Source: Streptomyces sp. NBC_01351 (GTDB lineage: Bacteria > Actinomycetota > Actinomycetes > Streptomycetales > Streptomycetaceae). Taken from it: a stretch of DNA of 64,000 nucleotides. Where the stretch lies: contig NZ_CP108356.1 of assembly GCF_036237315.1 (NCBI RefSeq), forward strand, positions 6,825,501 through 6,889,500. Direction: 5' to 3'. Shown piece after piece: positions 29,538-38,747 of this stretch. The notes under the pieces were generated by a model. The model saw only the letters and a program-made list of their open reading frames with translations, made no database searches and was not told the DNA's origin. Positions within the stretch are counted from its first letter, which is position 1; the number at the start of each line of letters is the position of its first letter. The position numbers and the translations under genes are program-made.

Positions 29538-30008
29538 ATGACTCTGCGCCGCGGCCGCCGGCTCGCCATCGACGTCGGGGACGCCAGGATCGGGGTCGCC
29601 TCGTGCGACCCCGACGGGGTCCTCGCCACACCGGTGGAAACCGTCCCGGGCCGGGACATCCCCTTCGCCCACCGGCGGCTGCGGCAGCTCGTGGAGGAGT
29701 ACGAGCCCCTCGAAGTGGTGGTCGGCCTTCCCCGCTCGCTCAGCGGGCGGGAGGGGCCGGCCGCGGCCAAGGTGCGGGTCTTCGCGAACGAACTCGCCAA
29801 GGGCATCAAGCCGGTGACGGTCCGTCTGGTGGACGAGCGGATGACCACGGTCACCGCTGCGCAGGGGCTGCGGGCCTCGGGGAAGAACGCGAAGAAGGGC
29901 CGGTCGGTCATCGACCAGGCGGCCGCTGTGGTGATCCTTCAGAACGCTCTTGAGACCGAACGGGTATCAGGTAATCCGCCTGGTGAGTGCGTCGAAGTGG
30001 TTGTCTGA
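29538..30008 (+). CDS. ruvX: Putative pre-16S rRNA nuclease (RuvX/YqgF)
   Basis: A 156-residue RNase H-fold protein of the YqgF family, involved in 16S rRNA 5' end maturation and also called a putative Holliday-junction resolvase. Catalytic acids are seen in LAIDVGDARIGVA (Asp), LVDERMTT (Glu) and SVIDQAAAVVIL (Asp). The VVVGLPRSLSGREGPAA motif is intact. It begins two bases after the alaS stop, as in most bacteria with the alaS-ruvX pairing. Confidence 0.95.
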   Translation: MTLRRGRRLAIDVGDARIGVASCDPDGVLATPVETVPGRDIPFAHRRLRQLVEEYEPLEVVVGLPRSLSGREGPAAAKVRVFANELAKGIKPVTVRLVDERMTTVTAAQGLRASGKNAKKGRSVIDQAAAVVILQNALETERVSGNPPGECVEVVV

Positions 30009-30086
30009 TCGCGGTACGGTAACGTTCCGCGCGATGAGACGGCGTTCGAACAGCCGTTGTTTTCGTCTCGCGGCTCTAGGGGACCG

Positions 30087-31856
30087 ATGACTGAGTATGG
30101 CCGGGGCCACGGCTCCGAACCGTGGCATCCCGAGGATCCCCTGTACGGGGACCAGGGATGGGCGGGGCACCAGACCCAGCAGGGACAGGTGCCCTACGGC
30201 GACGATCCGCAGCAGCAGCAGTACGCGCAGGACCCGCAGTACCAGCAGCCGTACCCGCAGCAGGCCCAGTATCAGCAGAACCAGCAGCAGGCCCAGTACC
30301 AGCAGCAAGCGCAGCAGCAGGCCCAGTACCCGCAGCAGCAGTACGTGCAGGACCCGCAGTACCCAGGGCACCAGCAGGGCTACGCCCCGCAGTACGCGCA
30401 GCAGGCCCCGCACCCGCAGCAGGTCCAGCACCCCCAGCAGCCCGTGTACGACTCCCAGGGCTGGGACACCGGGCAGCACCAGTACATGGCCACCGCGCCC
30501 GCCGACCCGTACGCAGGCGTGGACCCGTACGCCCAGCAGCCCGCGGGCGGCTACCCGGGCGAGGGCCCCGACCTCTACACCACGGACGAGGCCTACCCGC
30601 CGCCGCAGCCCCCGGGCCGCCGCCACCTCGAGCGGCAGCTCCCCGAGCAGCAGGACGAGGAGCCCGACGACTCCTTCTTCGCGGGCGGCGGGGACGGTGA
30701 CGACGAGGACGGCGACGACGGGGGCGCCGGCGGCCGCCGAGGCGGCCGGTCCAAGGGCGGCCAGCCCAAGAAGCGCAGTGGTATGGCCTGCCTGATCGCC
30801 GCCGTGGTCATCCTCGGCGTGGTCGGCGGCGGCGGGTACTACGGCTACACGTACCTCAAGGCCAAGTTCGGTGCCGCCGAGGACTTCGCGGGCGAGGGCA
30901 CGACCGAGCTCGTCGACGTGGAGATCCCCAAGGACGCCGGCCTGGGCCAGATGGGCCGGATCCTCAAGGAGGCCGGTGTCGTCGCCAGCGCCCAGGCCTT
31001 CGTGGACGCCGCGACCGCCAACCCCAAGGGCAAGTCCATCCAGCCGGGCATCTACCCGATGCCGAAGAAGATGTCGGCCGCGGCCGCCGTCGCGCTGATG
31101 ATCGACCCCACCAAGCTGAACGTCATCACCGTCACCGAGGGCATGCGCAACGCCAGGGTGTACGCGGCGATCGACAAGAAGCTGGGCAAGCCCGAGGGCA
31201 CCACCAAGGACATCGCCCTGCGCGACGCCAAGAGCCTCGGACTGCCGGCCTGGGCCGGCAACCATCCGAAGATCATGGACCCGCTCGAAGGCTTCCTGTA
31301 CCCGGCGCGCTACGACCTCAGCAAGGACAGCACCCCCGAGTCGCTGCTCAAGCAGATGGTCGCGAACGCGACCGCCAAGTACTCGGAGCTGGGCATCGAG
31401 TCCAAGGCCAAGGACCTGGGGCTGGAGAATCCGCTCCAGGTGGTCACGGTCGCCAGCCTCGTCAACGCCGAGGGCAAGAACCACGACGACTTCCGGAAGA
31501 TGTCCGAGGTGGTCTACAACCGCCTCAAGAAGACCAACGACGTCACCAACCGGAAGATCGAATTCGACTCGACGTACAACTACATCAAGGGCACGAGCGA
31601 CCTCAACTTCAACATCAGCGAGGCGAGGAAGTTCGTCCACGCGTACAACACGCACAACGTCGAAGGCCTGCCCCCCGGCCCGATCGGGAACCCCGGAGCG
31701 GACGCGCTGACCGCTACGCTCAACCCCGATCACGGAGGCTGGATGTTCTTCGTGTCGGTCGACGGTGAGAAGACCACCTTCACCCAGACCTACGACGAAC
31801 ACCTGAAGCTCGTGGACGAGTTCCAGGCACGGCAGAAGCAGAAGAACGGCGGGTAG
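30087..31856 (+). CDS. mltG: Endolytic murein transglycosylase MltG with long Gln-rich cytoplasmic tail
   Basis: A 589-residue single-pass membrane protein that cleaves nascent glycan strands. The YceG/MltG domain fills residues ~265-585; the ASLVNAEG motif at ~456-463 carries Glu462, which I align with the catalytic Glu. The membrane helix is at residues ~233-257 (MACLIAAVVILGVVGGGGYY). The ~230-residue N-terminus is unusual: residues ~35-125 are dominated by Gln, Tyr and Pro (QQQQYAQDPQYQQPYPQQ), followed by an acidic stretch. The ATG at 30087 has AGGGGACC upstream; the open frame extends ten codons further 5'. Confidence 0.93.
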   Translation: MTEYGRGHGSEPWHPEDPLYGDQGWAGHQTQQGQVPYGDDPQQQQYAQDPQYQQPYPQQAQYQQNQQQAQYQQQAQQQAQYPQQQYVQDPQYPGHQQGYAPQYAQQAPHPQQVQHPQQPVYDSQGWDTGQHQYMATAPADPYAGVDPYAQQPAGGYPGEGPDLYTTDEAYPPPQPPGRRHLERQLPEQQDEEPDDSFFAGGGDGDDEDGDDGGAGGRRGGRSKGGQPKKRSGMACLIAAVVILGVVGGGGYYGYTYLKAKFGAAEDFAGEGTTELVDVEIPKDAGLGQMGRILKEAGVVASAQAFVDAATANPKGKSIQPGIYPMPKKMSAAAAVALMIDPTKLNVITVTEGMRNARVYAAIDKKLGKPEGTTKDIALRDAKSLGLPAWAGNHPKIMDPLEGFLYPARYDLSKDSTPESLLKQMVANATAKYSELGIESKAKDLGLENPLQVVTVASLVNAEGKNHDDFRKMSEVVYNRLKKTNDVTNRKIEFDSTYNYIKGTSDLNFNISEARKFVHAYNTHNVEGLPPGPIGNPGADALTATLNPDHGGWMFFVSVDGEKTTFTQTYDEHLKLVDEFQARQKQKNGG

Positions 31857-31862
31857 CAGGAC

Positions 31863-32687
31863 ATGTCACGGATACGGGCCGCGGTGCTGGGTTCGCCCAT
31901 CGAGCACTCCCTCTCACCGGTGCTGCACCGCGCCGCGTACCGGGAGCTCGGCCTCGACGACTGGTCGTACGACCGGTTCGAGATCGACGAGGCCGCGCTC
32001 CCGGGGTTCGTCACCGGACTCGGCCCCGAGTGGGCCGGGCTGTCGCTGACCATGCCGCTCAAGCGGGCGATCATCCCGCTGCTCGACGGGATCAGCGATA
32101 CGGCCGCGTCCGTCGAGACGGTCAACACGGTCGTCTTCACCGAGGACGGCCGCCGGCTCGGCGACAACACCGACATCCCGGGCATGGTCGCCGCGCTCCA
32201 CGAGCGCGGCATCGAGAAGGTGCCGTCCGCCGCCGTCCTCGGCGCCGGCGCCACCGCCTCCTCGGCGCTCGCCGCCCTCTCGCGGATCTGCACCGGCGAG
32301 GTCACGACGTACGTACGTTCGCGCGCCCGGGCCGACGAGATGCGCGGGTGGGGCGAGCGGCTCGGCGTCACCGTCCGCACGGCAGACTGGTCCGAGGCCG
32401 CCGAGGCACTGTCGGCGCCGCTGGTGATCGCGACGACCCCGGCCGGCACCACGGACGCCCTCGCCGCCTCCGTGCCGGAGGGGGCGGGCACCCTCTTCGA
32501 CGTCCTGTACGACCCGTGGCCGACCGCCCTCGCGGCGGCCTGGGACCGCAGGGGCGGCAAGATCGTCGGCGGGCTGGACCTGCTGGTCCACCAGGCCGTG
32601 CTCCAGGTCGAGCAGATGACGGGTCGCACCCCGGCCCCGCTCGCCGCCATGCGGGACGCCGGAGAGCGGGCCCTGGCCGCCCGTTAG
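31863..32687 (+). CDS. aroE: Shikimate dehydrogenase
   Basis: A 274-residue enzyme reducing 3-dehydroshikimate to shikimate with NADPH. The substrate motif SPIEHSLSPVLHRAAY is at residues ~10-26. Catalytic Lys is in LTMPLKRAI and Asp in DNTDIPGM. The nucleotide-binding loop is LGAGATASSALAAL. It is directly downstream of mltG (6 bases). The other shikimate genes aroC-K-B-Q follow 400 bases later after a small gene. Confidence 0.95.
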   Translation: MSRIRAAVLGSPIEHSLSPVLHRAAYRELGLDDWSYDRFEIDEAALPGFVTGLGPEWAGLSLTMPLKRAIIPLLDGISDTAASVETVNTVVFTEDGRRLGDNTDIPGMVAALHERGIEKVPSAAVLGAGATASSALAALSRICTGEVTTYVRSRARADEMRGWGERLGVTVRTADWSEAAEALSAPLVIATTPAGTTDALAASVPEGAGTLFDVLYDPWPTALAAAWDRRGGKIVGGLDLLVHQAVLQVEQMTGRTPAPLAAMRDAGERALAAR

Positions 32688-32721
32688 GCTTCCCGCCTGC
32701 GTATTCGATCACGGGGGCGGC

Positions 32722-32910
32722 ATGGAACAGACGGGCACCGAGATGCTCGCGTCGAGGTGGGACTTCCCCTTCGTGCTCGGCGGCATGATCAGAATGGCGT
32801 TCGCCAACCTGCCCGACTGGGTCAAGGTGATCATCTTCGGAATCATCGCTTCCGTCGCCGTGTGGACGGCGATCAGCTGGCTGCGCGGCCGTTCCGCACC
32901 GCTCACCTGA
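32722..32910 (+). CDS. Small predicted membrane protein
   Basis: A 62-residue frame with one hydrophobic helix near its C-terminus (WVKVIIFGIIASVAVWTAIS, residues ~34-53), then a short basic end. Third-position GC is high as in real genes, and GGGGGCGG lies before the ATG. I do not recognise a family. It is placed between aroE and aroC on the same strand. Confidence 0.6.
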   Translation: MEQTGTEMLASRWDFPFVLGGMIRMAFANLPDWVKVIIFGIIASVAVWTAISWLRGRSAPLT

Positions 32911-32990
32911 CGGACGAGGCGTCCGATAGCTGGACCGAGGCCCCTGATACCCCCTCGGACATGGGAGGATCGGGTACGGCCGGTCCGGGC

Positions 32991-33036
32991 CGCGCACTCC
33001 CCCAGCTACTGCTGGGAGGGGCCCCCAGATCGCGCC
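32991..33036. repeat. Fragment of the palindromic repeat family upstream of aroC (copy E)
   Basis: CTCCCCCAGCTACTGCTGGG continuing into AGGGGCCCCCAG matches the second module of copies A, B and F (CTCCCCCAGCTACCGCTGGG then GGGGACCCCCAG in copy A). The CCGGGG hairpin and the CTCAAACGCC core are absent. It lies ~35 bases before the aroC start, the only copy positioned at a 5' end. Confidence 0.65.
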
Positions 33037-33070
33037 GTGGCCATAGCAGGCGCGAGCATGAGGAGCATCG

Positions 33071-34255
33071 TTGAGCAGGTTGCGTTGGCTGACCGCCGGG
33101 GAGTCGCACGGACCGGCGCTGGTAGCGACGCTGGAGGGGCTTCCCGCCGGCGTTCCGGTCACCACTGAGCTGGTGGCCGACCACCTGGCCCGGCGCCGGC
33201 TCGGTTACGGGCGTGGCGCCCGCATGAAGTTCGAGCAGGACGAGATCACCTTCATCGGCGGCGTCCGGCACGGGCTGTCGCTCGGTTCGCCCGTCGCGGT
33301 CATGGTGGGCAACAGTGAGTGGCCCAAGTGGGAGACGGTCATGTCGGCCGACCCCGTCGACCCCGCGCTGCTCAAGGACACCGGCCGCAACGCGCCGCTG
33401 ACCCGCCCGCGGCCCGGCCACGCCGACCTCGCGGGCATGCAGAAGTACGGCTTCGACGAGGCCCGGCCGATCCTGGAGCGCGCCAGCGCCCGTGAGACCG
33501 CCGCCCGTGTCGCCCTCGGCGCGATCGCCCGCTCCTTCATCAAGGAGGTCGCCGGCATCGAGATCGTCTCGCACGTGGTCGAACTGGCCGCGGCCAAGGC
33601 CCCGTACGGCGTCTACCCGACCCCCGCGGACGTGGAGAAGCTCGACGCCGACCCGGTGCGCTGCCTCGACGCCGACGCGAGCAAGGCGATGGTCGCCGAG
33701 ATCGATCAGGCCCACAAGGACGGCGACACCCTCGGTGGCGTCGTCGAGGTGCTGGCGTACGGAGTCCCGGTCGGCCTGGGCTCGCACGTCCACTGGGACC
33801 GCCGCCTCGACGCCCGCCTCGCCGCCGCCCTCATGGGCATCCAGGCCATCAAGGGGGTCGAGGTCGGCGACGGCTTCGAGCTCGCCCGCGTGCCCGGCTC
33901 CCAGGCGCACGACGAGATCGTCTCCACCCCCGAGGGCCTCAAGCGCACCTCCGGCCGCTCCGGCGGCACCGAGGGCGGTCTGACCACCGGCGAGCTGCTG
34001 CGCGTACGCGCCGCGATGAAGCCCATCGCGACCGTCCCGCGCGCTCTCGCCACCGTGGACGTGGCCACCGGTGAGGCGACGGTGGCCCACCACCAGCGCT
34101 CCGACGTGTGCGCCGTCCCGGCCGCCGGCATCGTCGCCGAGGCGATGGTCGCCCTGGTGCTGGCCGACGCGGTCGTCGAGAAGTTCGGTGGCGACTCCGT
34201 CCCCGAGACCCGCCGCAACGTGCAGTCGTACCTCGACAACCTGCAGATCCGGTGA
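33071..34255 (+). CDS. aroC: Chorismate synthase
   Basis: A 394-residue FMN-dependent enzyme converting EPSP to chorismate, the last step of the shikimate pathway. Signatures [19 protein letters not shown] at the N-terminus, [16 protein letters not shown] and [14 protein letters not shown] are present, as is the C-terminal [17 protein letters not shown]. The start is TTG at 33071 with AGGAG six bases upstream. Its TGA overlaps the aroK start (GTGA). This begins a four-gene translationally coupled block. Confidence 0.97.
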   Translation: MSRLRWLTAGESHGPALVATLEGLPAGVPVTTELVADHLARRRLGYGRGARMKFEQDEITFIGGVRHGLSLGSPVAVMVGNSEWPKWETVMSADPVDPALLKDTGRNAPLTRPRPGHADLAGMQKYGFDEARPILERASARETAARVALGAIARSFIKEVAGIEIVSHVVELAAAKAPYGVYPTPADVEKLDADPVRCLDADASKAMVAEIDQAHKDGDTLGGVVEVLAYGVPVGLGSHVHWDRRLDARLAAALMGIQAIKGVEVGDGFELARVPGSQAHDEIVSTPEGLKRTSGRSGGTEGGLTTGELLRVRAAMKPIATVPRALATVDVATGEATVAHHQRSDVCAVPAAGIVAEAMVALVLADAVVEKFGGDSVPETRRNVQSYLDNLQIR

Positions 34256-34788
34256 CGGGCGGACCGAACGGATCCGCCGGACCGGTCGTCGTCCTCGTCG
34301 GCCCCATGGGCTCCGGCAAGTCCACGGTCGGCGGCCTGCTCGCCGAGCGGCTCGGCGTCCCCTACCGGGACACCGACGCGGACATCGTCGCCGCCCAGGG
34401 CCGCGAGATCTCCGACATCTTCGTCGACGAGGGCGAGCCGTACTTCCGTGAGCTGGAGCGGCAGGCGGTCGCCGCCGCCGTCGCCGAGCACACCGGAGTC
34501 CTCGCCCTCGGCGGCGGCGCCGTCCTCGACGAGGGCACCCGCGGGCTGCTGGCCGGCCTGCCCGTCGCCTACCTGTCGATGGACGTCGAGGAAGCCGTAC
34601 GACGCGTGGGCCTCGGCGCCGCGCGCCCGCTGCTCGCCGTCAACCCGCGCCGCCAGTGGCGCGAGCTGATGGACGCCCGGCGACCCCTGTACACCGAAGT
34701 CGCGCGCGTCGTGGTGGCCACCGACGACCGCACCCCCGAAGAGGTCGCCCAGGCGGTCCTCGACGCTCTGGAGTTGAAGGACGTATGA
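34252..34788 (+). CDS. aroK: Shikimate kinase
   Basis: A 178-residue P-loop kinase phosphorylating shikimate. Walker A is GPMGSGKST at residues 17-25; the shikimate-binding DTDADIV (Asp), [13 protein letters not shown] (Arg-Glu) and [11 protein letters not shown] segments follow, and the lid contains [11 protein letters not shown] start overlapping the aroC stop; its own stop overlaps the aroB ATG (ATGA). Normal family length. Confidence 0.96.
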   Translation: MTGGPNGSAGPVVVLVGPMGSGKSTVGGLLAERLGVPYRDTDADIVAAQGREISDIFVDEGEPYFRELERQAVAAAVAEHTGVLALGGGAVLDEGTRGLLAGLPVAYLSMDVEEAVRRVGLGAARPLLAVNPRRQWRELMDARRPLYTEVARVVVATDDRTPEEVAQAVLDALELKDV

Positions 34789-35876
34789 CGGACCAGGTGA
34801 CGCGGATCCAGGTCGGCGAGAGTGCCGGCCACGACGCGTACGAGGTGCTGGTCGGACACCAGCTGCTCGGCGAGCTCGGCACCCTGATCGGTACGAAGGC
34901 CCAGCGGGTCGCCGTGATCCACCCCGAGGCGCTGGCCTCGACCGGTGAGGCACTGCGCGACGACCTCGCCGGGCAGGGCTACGAGGCCGTCGCCATCCAG
35001 GTGCCGAACGCCGAGGAGGCCAAGACCGTCGAGGTCGCCGCGTACTGCTGGAAGGCGCTCGGCCAGTCCGGCTTCACCCGCACCGACGTCATCGTCGGCG
35101 TCGGCGGGGGAGCCACCACCGACCTCGCGGGCTTCGTCGCGGCCACCTGGCTGCGCGGGGTGCGCTGGATCGCCGTGCCGACCACGGTCCTCGCCATGGT
35201 GGACGCGGCCGTCGGCGGCAAGACCGGCATCAACACCGCCGAGGGCAAGAACCTGGTGGGCTCCTTCCACCCGCCGGCCGGTGTGCTGTGCGACCTCGCG
35301 GCGCTGGACTCGCTGCCCGTCAACGACTACGTCAGCGGGCTCGCCGAGATCATCAAGGCCGGATTCATCTCCGACCCGAAGATCCTCGACCTGATCGAGG
35401 AGGACCCGCAGGCGGCCCGTACGCCCGCCGGCCCGCACACCGCCGAGCTGATCGTGCGCTCGATCCAGGTCAAGGCCGACGTGGTCTCCAGCGACCTCAA
35501 GGAGTCGGGGCTGCGCGAGATCCTCAACTACGGCCACACCCTCGCGCACGCCATCGAGAAGAACGAGCGCTACAAGTGGCGGCACGGCGCGGCCGTGTCC
35601 GTCGGCATGGTCTTCGCGGCCGAACTGGGCCGGCTCGCGGGCCGCCTCGACGACGCGACGGCCGACCGGCACCGGGCCGTGCTCGCCTCGGTCGGCCTGC
35701 CGCTGACCTACCGCGGCGACCAGTGGCCCAAGCTGCTCCAGACCATGCAGCTCGACAAGAAGTCCCGCGGCAACCTGCTGCGCTTCATCGTCCTGGACGG
35801 GCTGGGCAAGCCGACCGTCCTGGAGGGCCCCGACCCGGCGCACCTGGTCGCCGCGTACGGCGAGGTGTCAGCGTGA
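34785..35876 (+). CDS. aroB: 3-Dehydroquinate synthase
   Basis: A 363-residue NAD- and metal-dependent enzyme that cyclises DAHP to 3-dehydroquinate. NAD-binding [18 protein letters not shown] and the [16 protein letters not shown] segment are intact. Metal ligands fall in GLAEIIKAG (Glu), [12 protein letters not shown] (His) and [10 protein letters not shown] (His). ATGA overlap with aroK and GTGA overlap with aroQ. Confidence 0.97.
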   Translation: MTDQVTRIQVGESAGHDAYEVLVGHQLLGELGTLIGTKAQRVAVIHPEALASTGEALRDDLAGQGYEAVAIQVPNAEEAKTVEVAAYCWKALGQSGFTRTDVIVGVGGGATTDLAGFVAATWLRGVRWIAVPTTVLAMVDAAVGGKTGINTAEGKNLVGSFHPPAGVLCDLAALDSLPVNDYVSGLAEIIKAGFISDPKILDLIEEDPQAARTPAGPHTAELIVRSIQVKADVVSSDLKESGLREILNYGHTLAHAIEKNERYKWRHGAAVSVGMVFAAELGRLAGRLDDATADRHRAVLASVGLPLTYRGDQWPKLLQTMQLDKKSRGNLLRFIVLDGLGKPTVLEGPDPAHLVAAYGEVSA

Positions 35877-36313
35877 GCCGCCGCGTGTTCGTCCTGAACG
35901 GGCCGAACCTGGGCCGGCTCGGCTCGCGCGAGCCCGATGTGTACGGGGCCACCTCGTACACCGGACTGGTGGAGAGCTGCCGCTCGCTGGGCGAGGAGCT
36001 CGGCTTCGACGTCGAGGTCCGCGAGACCAACGACGAGGGCCAGATCGTGCGCTGGCTCCACGAGGCCGCGGACGGCAAGATCCCGGTCGTGATCAATCCG
36101 GGCGCCTTCACGCACTACTCGTACGCCATGCGGGACGCGGCCGCGCAGCGCACCGCGCCGCTGATCGAGGTGCACATCTCGAACCCGTACGCCCGCGAGG
36201 AGTTCCGGCACACCTCGGTCATCGCGGCCGTGGCGACGGGTACGGTGGCGGGCTTCGGCATCGGGTCGTACCGGCTGGCGCTGCGCGCGCTGGCGGACGA
36301 AGTCTCGCTCTGA
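35873..36313 (+). CDS. aroQ: 3-Dehydroquinate dehydratase, type II
   Basis: A 146-residue dodecameric type II dehydroquinase. Arg19 and Tyr24 in GSREPDVYG, the [15 protein letters not shown] loop and His101 in EVHISN match the M. tuberculosis active site, including numbering. It follows aroB with a GTGA overlap and closes the shikimate block. With aroE upstream, five shikimate-pathway genes lie within 4.5 kb. Confidence 0.97.
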   Translation: MSRRVFVLNGPNLGRLGSREPDVYGATSYTGLVESCRSLGEELGFDVEVRETNDEGQIVRWLHEAADGKIPVVINPGAFTHYSYAMRDAAAQRTAPLIEVHISNPYAREEFRHTSVIAAVATGTVAGFGIGSYRLALRALADEVSL

Positions 36314-36368
36314 CGGTGCTGGTGGGCGGCGCGGCCTTGCGGGTCATATAACGTTCTCGCATCAGTCG

Positions 36369-37259
36369 ATGGACGAGACGGAGTGGCAGCGGATGCACCA
36401 GGCAATGGGGGGCGGCGCGGGCTGGGGCGGCCGGCCGGGGCACCATCCGGTGACGCCCCCGCAGCCGCCGATATCTCCGGCGCACCATCCGGCTGCGCCC
36501 CCGCAGCCGCCCGTTCCTCCGGGGCACGGCTGGCCGGGGTCGCCCCCGGCCCAGCCGCCGCCCCCGGCCCAGCCGGGTCCGCACCCGCACCCGCACTTGC
36601 CGCAGCCGGGCCCGCCCGGGCATCCGGCCCATCAGGCACAACCTGTGCATCCGGTGCATCCGGTGCCGGAGGCGACCGGGCACATCCCGCTCCCGCCCGC
36701 GGTGGCGGGCACCGGCGGGGCCGTCCTCGCCGTGCTGCTCATCGGGCCCGCCGGGGCGGGCAAGACCACCGTCGCCCGGCACTGGGCGAGCACCCGGCCC
36801 GTGCCGACCGCCCACATCAGCCTGGACGACGTCCGCGAGTGGGTCTGCTCGGGCTTCGCCGACCCGCAGGCGGGCTGGAACGAGCACTCCGAGGCCCAGT
36901 ACCGCCTCGCCCGCCGCACCTGCGGCTTCGCCGCCCGCAACTACCTGGCCAACGGGATCTCCTGCATCCTCGACGACGCCGTCTTCCCCGACCGGCCCGT
37001 GGTCGGCCTCGGCGGCTGGAAACGGCACGTCGGCCCGGCGCTGCTGCCGGTGGTGCTGCTGCCCGGGCTGGAGATCGTCCTGGAACGCAACGCGGCGCGC
37101 TCCGGCAACCGGCGGCTCTCCGACGAGGAGGTCGCCCGGATCCACGGGCGGATGGCGGGCTGGTACGGCTCCGGCCTGCCGATCATCGACAACTCGCACC
37201 TGGACGTGGAGGGCACGGCCCGAGCCCTCGACGAGGCCTTGGCGCGGGCGCTGGCCTGA
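36369..37259 (+). CDS. P-loop kinase-like ATPase with proline/histidine-rich N-terminus
   Basis: A 296-residue protein. Residues ~20-115 are extremely rich in Pro, His and Gln with several polyproline runs (PPQPPISPAHHP, PPAQPPPPAQP). The C-terminal ~180 residues form an AAA/zeta-toxin-like kinase: Walker A GPAGAGKTT at 126-134, then SLDDVREWVCSG, NYLANGISCILDDAVF and a lid with RNAARSGNRRL. The substrate is unknown; the fold resembles small-molecule or nucleoside kinases. A 42-base tandem DNA repeat (36441 and 36483) encodes part of the Pro-rich region. Located between aroQ and the M24 gene, upstream of efp. Confidence 0.85.
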   Translation: MDETEWQRMHQAMGGGAGWGGRPGHHPVTPPQPPISPAHHPAAPPQPPVPPGHGWPGSPPAQPPPPAQPGPHPHPHLPQPGPPGHPAHQAQPVHPVHPVPEATGHIPLPPAVAGTGGAVLAVLLIGPAGAGKTTVARHWASTRPVPTAHISLDDVREWVCSGFADPQAGWNEHSEAQYRLARRTCGFAARNYLANGISCILDDAVFPDRPVVGLGGWKRHVGPALLPVVLLPGLEIVLERNAARSGNRRLSDEEVARIHGRMAGWYGSGLPIIDNSHLDVEGTARALDEALARALA

Positions 37260-37269
37260 CGGGGTCATG

Positions 37270-37506
37270 CCGGTGCGGCGCCGCTCCTGGGGCTCCGCCC
37301 CAGACCCTCCCCCAGACTCCGTCCGGGGGGACCCCCACGCCTCAAACGCCGGCGAGGCTGGATTTGGCTGCTGCCGTCCGCTTGGCGCGGCTGGAATTGC
37401 CCGCAGGGCAATTCCAGCCTCTCCGGCGTTTGAGGAGCGGGGTGCGGGGCGGAGCCCCGGTCTTTGAGCCCGGCGGCGATTGAGGCGCGGGGTCGGGGCA
37501 GCCCCC
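37270..37506. repeat. Modular palindromic intergenic repeat, copy F
   Basis: It fills most of the 322-base gap after the kinase gene. The left arm has CTGGGGCTCCGCCCCAG, CTCCCCCAGACTCCGTCCGG and GGGGACCCCCAC, then GCCTCAAACGCCGGCGAGGC. The centre holds a perfect 14-bp hairpin GGCTGGAATTGCCC/GGGCAATTCCAGCC (37389-37402 and 37406-37419). The right arm is CTCCGGCGTTTGAGGAGCGG and CGGGGCGGAGCCCCG, followed by a second diverged right arm (GGCGGCGATTGAGGCGCGGG). Confidence 0.88.
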
Positions 37507-37581
37507 CGGGGGGTGGCGGCGCCCGCGCGGACGGACGCGCTCGCCGGGCCGGATGGGCGGGGCGCTCTTAGGCTCGGATAC

Positions 37582-38688
37582 ATGTCAGACGTGTACGCCG
37601 CCCGCCGCGGCACGCTTCGCGACCGCTGCGCCGCCGCGGGGAACGCCGCCGCGCTGATCACGCGTCCGGCGAACGTCCGCTACCTCTCCGGGGCCTCCCC
37701 GCGGGGCGCCGTCCTGTTCGTCGGGCCCTCCGAGGACGTCCTGTTCTGCGCCTCTCCACCCACCGGCGAGTCGGACGAGGGCCGGCTCGACGAGCGGCTC
37801 AGACTCTCCGTGCTGACGGGCACCGGCGGCGACCCCGCCGTCGCGGCCGCGGACATGGCGGCGGCCGTCCACGCGGACTCCCTCGCCGTGGAGGAGCACC
37901 ACCTCACCGTCGGCCGCCATCGCGCCCTGCGCTCCGTGGCGCCCAAACTGCGGCTCGCGGACCTCGGGGCCGCCGTGGAGCAGCAGCGCCTCGTCAAGGA
38001 CGAGGAGGAGATCGCCTGCCTGCGGATCGCCGCCGAGATCGCCGACCAGGCCCTGGGCGAGCTGCTGGAGTCCATCCTGGTCGGACGGACCGAACGGCAC
38101 CTCGCCCTGGAGCTGGAGCGGCGCCTCGTCGACCACGGGGCCGACGGACCCGCGTTCCCGACCTCCGTGGGCACCGGCCCGCACTCCGGCCGCTCCCGGC
38201 ACCGCCCCTCCGACCGCAGGGTCGAGGAGGGCGACTTCCTCTCCGTCTGCCTCGGCGCCAACTACCGGGGCTACCGCTGCGAGATCGGCCGGACCTTCGT
38301 GATCGGCACCACTCCCGCCGACTGGCAGATCGAGCTGTACGACCTCGTCTTCAGCGCCCAGCGGGCCGGCCGCGAGGCCCTGGTGCCGGGTGCCGCGTAC
38401 CGGGACGTGGACCACGCGGCGCGCTCCGTACTGGACTCCGCGGGCCACGGGGAAGCTCTCGCTCCGTGGACCGGACACGGCGTCGGCCTCGAAATCGACG
38501 AGGACCCGCAGCTTGCACCTACGGCAATGGGTAAACTGGACGCTTGCGTGCCGGTCACCGTCGAACCGGGGGTTCACCTCCCGGGCCGGGGAGGTGTCCG
38601 GATCGATGACACGCTCGTCGTACGCCCCGAGGCGGACGGCGGTCCCGAGCTACTCACCATTACGACCAAGGAGCTGCTCGCGCTCTAG
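37582..38688 (+). CDS. M24 (aminopeptidase P-like) family protein with altered metal ligands
   Basis: A 368-residue creatinase/prolidase-fold protein: N-terminal domain (residues ~1-130) and C-terminal pita-bread domain. Compared with E. coli PepP, the five metal ligands D-D-H-E-E read Cys (SVCLGA), Glu (RCEIGRTF), His (HGVGLEIDE), Glu (VTVEPG) and Asp (RIDDTLV). The first ligand is thus lost and two are swapped conservatively. Xaa-Pro peptidase activity is doubtful. ATG at 37582 is chosen because family similarity begins there. A gene of this type commonly precedes efp in actinobacteria. Confidence 0.85.
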   Translation: MSDVYAARRGTLRDRCAAAGNAAALITRPANVRYLSGASPRGAVLFVGPSEDVLFCASPPTGESDEGRLDERLRLSVLTGTGGDPAVAAADMAAAVHADSLAVEEHHLTVGRHRALRSVAPKLRLADLGAAVEQQRLVKDEEEIACLRIAAEIADQALGELLESILVGRTERHLALELERRLVDHGADGPAFPTSVGTGPHSGRSRHRPSDRRVEEGDFLSVCLGANYRGYRCEIGRTFVIGTTPADWQIELYDLVFSAQRAGREALVPGAAYRDVDHAARSVLDSAGHGEALAPWTGHGVGLEIDEDPQLAPTAMGKLDACVPVTVEPGVHLPGRGGVRIDDTLVVRPEADGGPELLTITTKELLAL

Positions 38689-38747
38689 CCCGCACCGTCG
38701 GGCCGTGCGCGCATCCGTGGTCTTCCAGTGCAGGAGATTCCGCAACC

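Noticed and set aside
29538..30008. ruvX as a second Holliday-junction resolvase gene linked to ruvCAB
   Set aside because: The family is now better supported as a pre-16S rRNA nuclease, and the gene is paired with alaS as in most bacteria, so no functional link with ruvCAB is claimed.
36369..37259. Zeta-toxin of a toxin-antitoxin pair
   Set aside because: The P-loop kinase resembles zeta/AAA kinases, but there is no small antitoxin gene beside it and its place in a conserved core region argues against a toxin role.
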